64,000 nucleotides of DNA, taken from the NCBI RefSeq assembly GCF_004335085.1, contig NZ_RQRS01000017.1:1-64000 (forward strand), read 5' to 3'. The DNA comes from Pedobacter nototheniae. GTDB lineage: Bacteria; Bacteroidota; Bacteroidia; Sphingobacteriales; Sphingobacteriaceae. Positions 26,348 to 34,373 of the stretch are shown piece by piece. Below the pieces are notes generated by a model. It was not told the DNA's origin and did not search any database. It was given only the letters and a program-made list of their open reading frames with translations. Each line of letters starts with the position of its first letter. Positions within the stretch are counted from its first letter, which is position 1. The translations under genes were made by a program, and so were the position numbers.

Positions 26348-27424
26348 ATGACAAAGAAAATTTTTGAGTGGTCAAAAACCCAGAGAATCCATTTAATCGG
26401 ATGGGCGCTTTTTATCTTTTTTGAAATAACGCTTATAGGTCTTGCGGCGGGAGCATTTGGCAAACCATTAAATTATTTGCTCCATTACGTGCTAAATATC
26501 ATCCTCTTTTATACAAATGCACATTTGGTCCTCGGGAAAAGCTTTAAGATGAGAAACTCGTGGACAAGGGTATGTTTTCTGATGGTGGTTCAGATTGGCT
26601 TATATATATTTTTAAGATCCATTCTTAATTATATTTTATCAGATTCGAGTAAGGAGTTTAATGTGGTTACCATTGTTGAAAATTATCGAAGCTTCTTCCA
26701 ATCGCTATGGAGAGGATTGTTCTTTATTGGGCTTTCCTGCTTTTACTTTTTATTTATAGAATATAAGGAAGAGCGAAACAAACGTGAGCAGGCAGAAAAG
26801 CAAGAATACTTAAATAATATTCGAACGAAGGAAATACAGAACGAATTGAATGTTGCTCAATATGAATATCTCCGGGCTCAGATTAACCCGCACCTTTTGT
26901 TCAATACATTGAGTTTTTTATATGATAGTGTGCGAAAGTTCAACGAGGATGCAGGTGAGGCTGTCCTTAATCTTGCTGAACTTATGCGGTTCAGTTTAGA
27001 TACAAGAGAATCAAACGACAACTTTCCAAAGTTGGAAGAAGAGCTCAATCAGATCTACAACTTAATTTCACTGAATAAAATCAGAAAAGATAAGGAACAG
27101 TACATTGATTTTTCATTTCCCGAGGAAGTGAAAAACCTTCGCTTTATTCCACTGGTCATAATAACACTGGTCGAAAATATGCTTAAACATGGGAATTTAC
27201 AAAAACCTAGCAACCCTGGAATACTAACTATTAATTTAAGCAAAGGGAAGCTGTTAATAGAAACATCGAATCTTATTAACACCAAAATCCACCAATCAGG
27301 TTTCAATAAGGGGATGGAGAATATTGAGAAGCGACTTAGTCTAGCATATGGTGATAAATTCTCATTTATGTTTGGCAAAAGAGATAAAAATTACTTTGAT
27401 GTGAAGCTGATGTTGAATCTGTAA
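26348..27424 (+). CDS. LytS/YehU-type sensor histidine kinase
   Basis: The product has about 358 residues from the ATG at 26348. A longer frame exists from a TTG at 26240, but its first 36 residues are unlike a kinase and include no membrane helix. Four membrane helices run to about residue 140, followed by a coiled coil ('KEERNKREQAEKQEYLNNIR'). The His_kinase motif 'QINPHLLFNTLSFLY' and 'PLVIITLVENMLKHG' in the ATPase domain complete the family pattern. It works with the upstream LytTR regulator. Confidence 0.88.
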   Translation: MTKKIFEWSKTQRIHLIGWALFIFFEITLIGLAAGAFGKPLNYLLHYVLNIILFYTNAHLVLGKSFKMRNSWTRVCFLMVVQIGLYIFLRSILNYILSDSSKEFNVVTIVENYRSFFQSLWRGLFFIGLSCFYFLFIEYKEERNKREQAEKQEYLNNIRTKEIQNELNVAQYEYLRAQINPHLLFNTLSFLYDSVRKFNEDAGEAVLNLAELMRFSLDTRESNDNFPKLEEELNQIYNLISLNKIRKDKEQYIDFSFPEEVKNLRFIPLVIITLVENMLKHGNLQKPSNPGILTINLSKGKLLIETSNLINTKIHQSGFNKGMENIEKRLSLAYGDKFSFMFGKRDKNYFDVKLMLNL

Positions 27425-27643
27425 GTTTTAAAGAAGGAACCCTAGAAGTGTTGTTGAGTCAATAGATAAATTGAAAGAAACTAGCGATCTATTTTCAGGA
27501 GTACTTGGTAAGGGAATGGATATTATCCATGTGCTTTCTATTGCACAACAGCATTTCATCTAATAGTTAATTGTATGGCAACTTCACTTTTGCAAACTTA
27601 ACTTCAAAATGCATTGTTTATTTAGAAAAAACCATTGAGAGAT
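27425..27643 (+). other. Short region with a possible coding remnant
   Basis: A plus-strand frame without an ATG reads 'VVESIDKLKETSDLFSGVLG' and ends 'LSIAQQHFI' before a stop near 27563. It looks like protein sequence but has no clear start. It may be the tail of a lost gene. Confidence 0.25.
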
Positions 27644-27791
27644 ATGGATAAATCTTTTAAATTCGACAAAAAGACATTTATCATTGGCACACTAGCTGGG
27701 CTAGCTAGGAGTTGCATTGTATTGGATAATTGCTAAAAGAAAGTTGGAGCCCAGGGAGCGTCTTCACAAAATCATAACTCAGAAAATTTAG
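27644..27791 (+). pseudogene. Frameshifted small single-pass membrane protein gene
   Basis: From the ATG at 27644 the frame reads 'MDKSFKFDKKTFIIGTLAGL' then stops early at 27736. From about 27705 a second frame reads 'LGVALYWIIAKRKLEPRERL' and stops at 27791. Joined, they form a natural ~50-residue protein with one membrane helix. One base is lost or gained around the CTAGCTAGG sequence. It ends 2 bases before the next gene, as if co-transcribed. Confidence 0.5.
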
Positions 27792-27793
27792 GA

Positions 27794-28234
27794 ATGGAAC
27801 GATATGAATTTATCCTGGCGAGCGATGAGGGAACCATCGAAGCCGTTGTAGAACAGGCTGGCGATTGTTATAGCGTAAACCTGAACGGTAAATATGCCGG
27901 CACGATGTGGCAGGATGAATCCAAGGGCATGCAATGGAAAACTGAAGATAAAAATTTAGAGCCTAACATGTGGGAAATTTCTGTGCATCTTTCTGAAGCG
28001 TTTTCGCGGAAAGGGTTTCCTTCACTTCTGATGGGTACCTATCCAGAAATACTTGCGACGGACTGGAAGACAAGTGAAACTCTTGAAGTAATTCTCAAGG
28101 AGAATACGGATATGGAAGTATTCACTGCCTTTTTAAAAGATGAGGTTCTGAATCTTGTAACGTTTGAAGAACATCTAGACCTCATTATTAAGAAAGAAAA
28201 CGACGCCTACTTTGTAATTGTTGGTATAAATTAA
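27794..28234 (+). CDS. Hypothetical protein
   Basis: This 146-residue acidic soluble protein has no signal peptide or recognised domain. It has alternating hydrophobic patterns suggesting beta strands at the start ('EFILASDEGTIEAVVEQAGD') and end, and Trp/Met-rich loops ('MWQDESKGMQWK'). An AGGA lies just before the ATG. It follows the broken small membrane gene by 2 bases. Confidence 0.5.
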   Translation: MERYEFILASDEGTIEAVVEQAGDCYSVNLNGKYAGTMWQDESKGMQWKTEDKNLEPNMWEISVHLSEAFSRKGFPSLLMGTYPEILATDWKTSETLEVILKENTDMEVFTAFLKDEVLNLVTFEEHLDLIIKKENDAYFVIVGIN

Positions 28235-28313
28235 CCTGTCAATACCAGCGCTGTAAAATAGACTCCGTTTTCATGCATTAAAGAAGACTTTTAATTTCCA
28301 AACAGAAAATTTC

Positions 28314-29795
28314 TCATAGTTGCTTTTTCGAAAAAGAATCCCTTACTAATTTAAAGTATTCTAATCCTGTTTCTAGATTTTCAATAATGTTATTTGCGAG
28401 ATCTTCTGGATCATCAAAAAGTTCGAGAGAATTTTCATCATCTGAAAGCCATTGAATATCTAAATTTGTTTTTTCTCTTGATATTATCTCATCATAGCTG
28501 AACTTTCTCCATCTACCCTCTGGATTTGTAATCGCATCATATTCCTGAACACGTCTCTTTATATCCCCTGGACAGAATTTTTTCACAAAATCTGACAAAT
28601 CATCATTTCTCAGAGGGTTCTTCTTAAGTGTATGATGAATATTAGTTCTATAATCATAAATCCAGATTGCGTCGGTCGACGGTTTGGCCGAAACAGGTAC
28701 TTTTGTAAAAAACAATACGTTTGCCTTAACACCCTGCGCGTAAAATAAACCGGTGGGTAACCTTAAAATTGTGTGAAGGTTAGTATCCGATAACAACCTC
28801 TTTCTGATAGTTTCCCCAGCTCCGCCTTCAAAAAGAACATTATCAGGAAGTACAACAGCGGCTTCACCATTTTCCTTCAACATTGTAAAAATGTGCTGTA
28901 GGAATGCCAGTTGTTTGTTACCAGTTGTTATCCAAAAGTCATTCCGAAATGTATATCCACTTTGCTTAGCTTTCTTCTCATCATTTGTTGCAATATCGCT
29001 ACTGCTTTTCCCAAATGGAGGATTTGCAAGAATAATATCAAACTGTTTCGATGGAACCTTTTTAAGACTATCAACTATTTCAATTTCGGGAGTAGTTTTT
29101 AGATCTCCAATTCCATGAAGAAACAGATTCATCAAGCAAAGTCTGGCTGTTGAAGGGACTATTTCCCATCCATGAAAAGTATCAAATTTGAGAAATCTTT
29201 TTTCTTCCTCTGTAAACTTCTTCTTATGCTTTGTAATATAATTTAGCGCCCCAAGAAAAAAACCACCAGTTCCACAAGACGGATCTGCAATAGTCTGTAA
29301 GGGTTCTGGTTGCAAACACTCCACCATCGTTTGTATTACTGCTCGAGGAGTGAAATACTGGCCAGCACCACTACTCTCGGCATTTTTTTGTAAAAGTGAT
29401 TCATATATTTCGCCTTTTACGTCAAAGGTTTCGTCTACCCAGTTTTCTGCATTAATTAATTCTATTAATTTTTTTAATTTATTCTGATCGTGAATTTTAT
29501 TTTGAGCCCCATCAAAGATTTTTGTTAACATACCACCAGCAAAAGAAAGTATTTTAAGATTAGCGCTATAAAAGCTAATGAGCTGATCTTCCTCTTTAAT
29601 TAAAAGTGAATTCCAATCACATCCTTCAGGTAAATTGAATTCCTTTAGGAAGTTTGGACCAGAATACTCGTCCACCATTTTTAAAAATAACAAATAAGTA
29701 ATTTGTTCGAGGTAGTCCCCATAACTTACTCCGTCATCTCTAAGGGTATCACAAAAATTCCAAACTTTTTGAACTATATTATTATTGTTTGTCAT
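28314..29795 (-). CDS. hsdM: Type I restriction-modification DNA methyltransferase subunit HsdM
   Basis: This 493-residue N6-adenine methyltransferase has an N-terminal helical HsdM domain ('NNIVQKVWNFCDTLRDDGVS', 'LEQITYLLFLKMVDEY'). The AdoMet motif 'DPSCGTGGFFLGAL' is near 169 and the catalytic 'NPPFG' near 258. Length is usual. It is the last gene of an operon in which hsdS comes first and two other genes lie between. No hsdR follows; the next gene to the left reads the other way. Confidence 0.95.
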   Translation of the reverse strand: MTNNNNIVQKVWNFCDTLRDDGVSYGDYLEQITYLLFLKMVDEYSGPNFLKEFNLPEGCDWNSLLIKEEDQLISFYSANLKILSFAGGMLTKIFDGAQNKIHDQNKLKKLIELINAENWVDETFDVKGEIYESLLQKNAESSGAGQYFTPRAVIQTMVECLQPEPLQTIADPSCGTGGFFLGALNYITKHKKKFTEEEKRFLKFDTFHGWEIVPSTARLCLMNLFLHGIGDLKTTPEIEIVDSLKKVPSKQFDIILANPPFGKSSSDIATNDEKKAKQSGYTFRNDFWITTGNKQLAFLQHIFTMLKENGEAAVVLPDNVLFEGGAGETIRKRLLSDTNLHTILRLPTGLFYAQGVKANVLFFTKVPVSAKPSTDAIWIYDYRTNIHHTLKKNPLRNDDLSDFVKKFCPGDIKRRVQEYDAITNPEGRWRKFSYDEIISREKTNLDIQWLSDDENSLELFDDPEDLANNIIENLETGLEYFKLVRDSFSKKQL

Positions 29796-29802
29796 AAATA
29801 TT

Positions 29803-30864
29803 CTAACTGTTTAACTGAGCTAAAATGGTGTTGTAATAAATGGCATCACCACAAGCTGCAAGATACGTAAATAGTGCGCTTTTAATAATATGAGCTTCGA
29901 TTAAGGGCTGTTTAGAAAACAGGTCTGCTTCGTCGTTAAGATGTGCTATCAACTGTTGATGAGTAGTAATCACAACGTTATTTCTCTTCTTAACATCTAT
30001 AAAATATCCCAGCCAATCATCGAAATATCGCATTAACATTGTTTCGGAATATCGTTTCTTGATATCAAAAACTTGATCCCAGGTTGACGTGAATTTATTT
30101 GCGGGACTTAGGGTAATGCTCCAGTTTCCATAAGCTGCAGTGGTTCTGTTTGGTAATATGCTGCCATTTAAATCAATGCTTATATTAGCAAATGTTTTGT
30201 ACGGATTTGCAAATGCTCTGCGAGTTGCCCCATCATATATCGAATCTTTTCTACCTTTAAAAATTTGGTTGCAATCTCTTCCCATAGGAACCAAATTCTT
30301 CATATTTAATGACGCAAATGGATAGGTTTCTTGCTTTAGGATGTGATCATAATCCTGTCGTCTTATCTTAGGCGGATATAATGGCTCTATACTACAAAAA
30401 GGGCAAACTTTTAACTTCCTAACCCCGAATATTTCACCATAAATTTGTTGCCAGTGATCACTTAAATTCCCAATGCTATTTAAAGTACTTGGGTACATGT
30501 GCGCAAATAGTTCCTTAATCGATTTGCGAATAGAAGCAGGCATTGCACTAATTTTTAAGTGGCTTGCATCGAAGAGTTCATCCTCTATTATTTTGGAAAT
30601 CGACTGGCAATCAAAAAAACATTTAATAACAATGCCTTTGTTTGTTGCAGAAAGATTTCTAAATGCATTGAAAAAACTTTGAAACTTCTCTACCAACGTT
30701 GGAGAGTTGTCTAGATGTAGAACAAAGTCTGGATGAAAATAAGTATTATACGGCAGGAAAGAACTTGTCCTACTGACCTTCCTTAGTTGTCGAAAAAAAA
30801 ATATTAGATGCTGATTAAGCTTATTGGCAGAATGATTGCGTAAAAATGGATAGAGAAAGAGCAT
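29803..30864 (-). CDS. HNH-type nuclease-like protein in the hsd operon
   Basis: This 353-residue protein has an HNH-like core at about 155-206: 'KVCPFCSIEPLYPPK' (CxxC), 'RRQDYDHILKQETYP' with the His, then 'NLVPMGRDCNQIFKG' with the last Asn/Cys and Lys-Gly. This order resembles PtuB of Septu systems and other ATPase-linked HNH proteins. Its ATG overlaps the stop of the AAA gene (TAATG), and hsdM follows 7 bases later. It is the best candidate for the cutting subunit, which is otherwise missing. The family name is uncertain. Confidence 0.7.
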   Translation of the reverse strand: MLFLYPFLRNHSANKLNQHLIFFFRQLRKVSRTSSFLPYNTYFHPDFVLHLDNSPTLVEKFQSFFNAFRNLSATNKGIVIKCFFDCQSISKIIEDELFDASHLKISAMPASIRKSIKELFAHMYPSTLNSIGNLSDHWQQIYGEIFGVRKLKVCPFCSIEPLYPPKIRRQDYDHILKQETYPFASLNMKNLVPMGRDCNQIFKGRKDSIYDGATRRAFANPYKTFANISIDLNGSILPNRTTAAYGNWSITLSPANKFTSTWDQVFDIKKRYSETMLMRYFDDWLGYFIDVKKRNNVVITTHQQLIAHLNDEADLFSKQPLIEAHIIKSALFTYLAACGDAIYYNTILAQLNS

Positions 30865-32402
30865 TATTCTTCAGATTTTAATTCTTCAATTCGCCTCAAT
30901 AGATAAAATTTTTCTGCTGATTCACCAAAATCATTTATCTCACTTTCAATTTTATCAATATCAGTAGATTTTTGTAGTTTCTGGATTTCCAACAAAGATT
31001 TTTCGGCTATTGTTGATTCCATTCCAAATGCCATTTTTAGAATATAATCAGAGTTTGAACCATACGTTTCATTATCAGGTTGCTTGACAATTAATTTTTT
31101 CGTGTCTCTTTTAAAAATAAAAACCTTTTCTTTTCGGCTATCGGCTACAATAAAAGGAGAATGGCTTGTTAAGAAAAAATCCTGTTTGCGCTTTAACGTT
31201 ATAGTATTTAGAATTTGAATAAATTCTCTTCGCCATTTAGGGTTGAAATGGGTTTCCGGTTCATCTAAAAGATACAATGCATTTTCAAATCCAGTCATCA
31301 GAATTGTGCCAAAAACATTCATATATTGATGTTGCCCGTCGCTCAACTCTAAATAATTAATGACCTGCCCTGTAGATAAGCCAAGTTTAATCTCAGAATA
31401 ATTTAATACTTTATCCTTGTCCTGTACGCTAGGATTTTTTATCATCGATTTCCGCAAACGTCGTTTTCTTTTAATTTCTTTTAAATAGTTATCATCTATA
31501 ATAAGATTATTCAGAAGTTCAATTTTGTAAAGAGCTGTATAAAAGTCTATTGGATGTTTAAAATATAACTTTATTGCATCTCTTGTGCTTGGATCGTTAT
31601 AAAAATCTAGAACATAACGGTTTTCGGAGCTGACATATTCGTAACAACTTGCTACTTTGACTAATGATTCAATCCAAGTTTGTAATTCTTCAGTGAGCCG
31701 AATCCCTTTTTGTGGCGCTGCAGAATGTTTTGTTTGAATGACTAATTGAAATGACTTCAGGTTTTTAATGCCAATTACCTTTAATACTGACGCTACGTTT
31801 TTTTCTTGGGGATAAAGTAAATTTGCAATCACGACACCAATATTGGTGGTATAATCCATCAAATAAAAACGAGGATCATAATCCTCTTTGTAATCTTTAT
31901 TTCCGAATGCTCGCTTTGCAGTATAATCTGCGTATTCATCATAGTAGTCCATAAATGGAAAACTTAAAGTCTCATTGGCGCCCGAAGTATATCCAATTAT
32001 CTTCGATGGTAAAAAGTCTTTAAATGTTTCTACGAACCATTCTATTTCTTTTCCATTATGCGTTATGGTAATTTTTGGGGCTTTAGCTTTAATTTCCAAT
32101 TGTTTGATTTCTACTAAATATTCCTTTTTCTGGAACGTTATAACATAATCCAGTTCAAACAATGAAGGTGAATTTGCATATAAGATTAGTCTAGGACCCC
32201 CATAAAGTTTATCTAAATAGTAAAATATCTCGGCGATAGTTTCCAAAACCTGTGATTTCCCTGATCCGTTAACTCCGATGAAACAATTTGGACTATTTTC
32301 TCCAGGAAATTTTTCTTCCGGATTAAAAAATAACTCAAGATTGTCTAATAGAGGGCGGTGGGCGATACTATGAATTTTTAACCGGAGTATTTTCATAAAC
32401 AA
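30864..32402 (-). CDS. Restriction-system-associated AAA ATPase
   Basis: This 512-residue protein is of the SMC/ABC-like AAA type. Walker A 'GVNGSGKS' is at about 44. The signature-like 'LSDGQHQYMNVFGTIL' is near 355, Walker B 'ALYLLDEPETHFNPKWRREF' near 377, and 'FFLTSHSPFIVADSRKEKVF' near 405. NCBI has a family name 'restriction system-associated AAA family ATPase' that I recall for such genes. It overlaps hsdS by 35 bases. Paired with the HNH gene it resembles a PtuA/PtuB-type ATPase-nuclease pair. Confidence 0.8.
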   Translation of the reverse strand: MFMKILRLKIHSIAHRPLLDNLELFFNPEEKFPGENSPNCFIGVNGSGKSQVLETIAEIFYYLDKLYGGPRLILYANSPSLFELDYVITFQKKEYLVEIKQLEIKAKAPKITITHNGKEIEWFVETFKDFLPSKIIGYTSGANETLSFPFMDYYDEYADYTAKRAFGNKDYKEDYDPRFYLMDYTTNIGVVIANLLYPQEKNVASVLKVIGIKNLKSFQLVIQTKHSAAPQKGIRLTEELQTWIESLVKVASCYEYVSSENRYVLDFYNDPSTRDAIKLYFKHPIDFYTALYKIELLNNLIIDDNYLKEIKRKRRLRKSMIKNPSVQDKDKVLNYSEIKLGLSTGQVINYLELSDGQHQYMNVFGTILMTGFENALYLLDEPETHFNPKWRREFIQILNTITLKRKQDFFLTSHSPFIVADSRKEKVFIFKRDTKKLIVKQPDNETYGSNSDYILKMAFGMESTIAEKSLLEIQKLQKSTDIDKIESEINDFGESAEKFYLLRRIEELKSEE

Positions 32403-34197
32403 TAATTTTATATTTCATTACCTCTTCATTCTCATCAAAATACTTTTCAACGCTACCATTCTCTAACAAAGCATAGAGATCGTCCCTCAAGTCTTCGTAT
32501 TCCAATTCTGATCTTACTTTTAGGTCCTTAAATTCAAAAGAATCATATGAAAATGATTCATAAATCAAATCGATAGTACTTTTATTGGGTAAAATCTTTA
32601 CGGGTTTTTTAGCCATTTTTTTCTTTGATTTATTTTTTGACTTTAAATGCAATTCGCGTTTAGTTAAAGCCTTTTCTATTAATTTGTATCCAGATAACTC
32701 TTCTGTCATTTCTTCCACAAGCTTTCCTTGAAAAGCTTGTTTTAGTATATTTTTTTTTAAAATTTCTGCCGATTGAAAGTGACGGGAAAGCGTTTCTTCT
32801 ACTTTTTCAATGAAGCTAAACCTACTTTCAATAATTTTTACAATTTCCAATTGCTCCTCTTCACTACAAATCACCATCGGAACATCTCTCATATTTTGCA
32901 AATTTAAAACTGGCCGTCCTACACCATAGACCATGTTCTCGACGAAAGTTTTTCCAAAATCTGTAGTCTGAAAATAATAATAGGCAAATTTTGAAAAAGA
33001 TTTTATGCGATATTTCATTAATGCCACGGATTGGCTAACATAGGCTTCCTCAATTTCTGTATCTATATGAGCAACTTTCCCCACATTTGCCCCCGTTATC
33101 GTCATTAGCAAATCAAATTGTTCTACAAGGCTCCTCTTCCCCTCGATTGTGTCTGGTAGCTTCACGTGCGCAATATTCTCTTTCGATAAAGCATTCGTAT
33201 TGATATCTTGAGTCCTAATAAACAACGCACCTGTAGAGCTATAATATTTTTTCCAATCACGCGAACCACTTGTTACATATCGAAGCATTAAGTCATTATA
33301 TACGTAACCCCAATTTTCAGGTAGTTTCGGCCACCGTTCCCAATCCGTCCTTTTCGGGGTTAGAAAATCCGCATTTAACAACACCTGTTTCTTTCCAACA
33401 TATTTTTTTCCTCCAACATAATTATCATAGTTGAGCAAATTTGAAACGATTGTTCTAAAGCCCGTAAAACCTGGATTATTCACTCGCCAATCAGCAGTAA
33501 GATCTCCTTGAAATGCTTTCTTCAATATCAACTGTTTATACGGTGAAATTTGTTGCTGCGCCTTTTCTAAGATTCGCTTTCCATTATCTAAATCGCTAAA
33601 AAGCTCGTCAATTTTATCTACTATTGCTTTTTGTTCTAACAATGGCGGTAAGGGCACTAACAATTCCCGAACAGCTCCTAGATTAACTCTTGAACGGGTT
33701 GTTCCTTTGGTAATTTCTTCAAATTGTCGCTGCAATACTGCACTATTGATAGCATATACAAGATAGTCAGAATTTATAATCTCTGAATTTGGCCTTAACC
33801 TAATTAAATCAGCAACAATAATTCCGTAGGGATATTTTGTAGGAACTTTACAACACAATCCTAGGGGTTCCCCTAGCTTTGTTATTATTATATCTCCAAT
33901 ATTAAAGCTATGTCTAGAAAGCTCCACCGCTTTTTCTTCAGTTACAAAATCAATTTTCTTATCTAAAAAATATCCTGCTTTTATATTCTGGATTTTAAAA
34001 ACAGGTATTCCGGCTTTTTTAAAGTCTTTTGCCTTCAAGTTTGAGCCAAACGGGCCGTCAACTAGATCGACGGTTGGATCGACTACCAAATCGCTCATTT
34101 TAGCTATAGCCCAGTGTTTAGGAATCAAATTTAGTGAGTGCGGGTTATTAGCAATATTCATTTTGGTTTTTGAACGCGTATTAAGTTTTATTATCAA
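32368..34197 (-). CDS. hsdS: Type I specificity subunit HsdS with C-terminal extension
   Basis: This 609-residue protein has two target recognition domains, near 18-180 and 290-450, each followed by a helical spacer ('PLPPLLEQKAIVDKIDELFS' and 'SEEEQLEIVKIIESRFSFIE'). The spacers share 'LKKAFQGDL' / 'LKQAFQGKL'. Usual HsdS proteins end soon after this. Here ~110 extra residues follow, with a Lys-rich linker and a small C-terminal domain. The ATG at 34161 is an alternative start. It is the first gene of the operon. Confidence 0.93.
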   Translation of the reverse strand: MIIKLNTRSKTKMNIANNPHSLNLIPKHWAIAKMSDLVVDPTVDLVDGPFGSNLKAKDFKKAGIPVFKIQNIKAGYFLDKKIDFVTEEKAVELSRHSFNIGDIIITKLGEPLGLCCKVPTKYPYGIIVADLIRLRPNSEIINSDYLVYAINSAVLQRQFEEITKGTTRSRVNLGAVRELLVPLPPLLEQKAIVDKIDELFSDLDNGKRILEKAQQQISPYKQLILKKAFQGDLTADWRVNNPGFTGFRTIVSNLLNYDNYVGGKKYVGKKQVLLNADFLTPKRTDWERWPKLPENWGYVYNDLMLRYVTSGSRDWKKYYSSTGALFIRTQDINTNALSKENIAHVKLPDTIEGKRSLVEQFDLLMTITGANVGKVAHIDTEIEEAYVSQSVALMKYRIKSFSKFAYYYFQTTDFGKTFVENMVYGVGRPVLNLQNMRDVPMVICSEEEQLEIVKIIESRFSFIEKVEETLSRHFQSAEILKKNILKQAFQGKLVEEMTEELSGYKLIEKALTKRELHLKSKNKSKKKMAKKPVKILPNKSTIDLIYESFSYDSFEFKDLKVRSELEYEDLRDDLYALLENGSVEKYFDENEEVMKYKIIVYENTPVKNS

Positions 34198-34373
34198 AGT
34201 AAGTATATTTATTTAAGATTTCACATATCCGCGAGAAAGTATGTTGTTTACATTTTTATATCGATTTAATTATCAAAGCAAATACAATGGAATAAAAATA
34301 ATTCTATGACGATGATTTGCTTCCTAATGTCAACAACTTGTAAATAGAATTCATTTAACATTTTAACTAGGGT

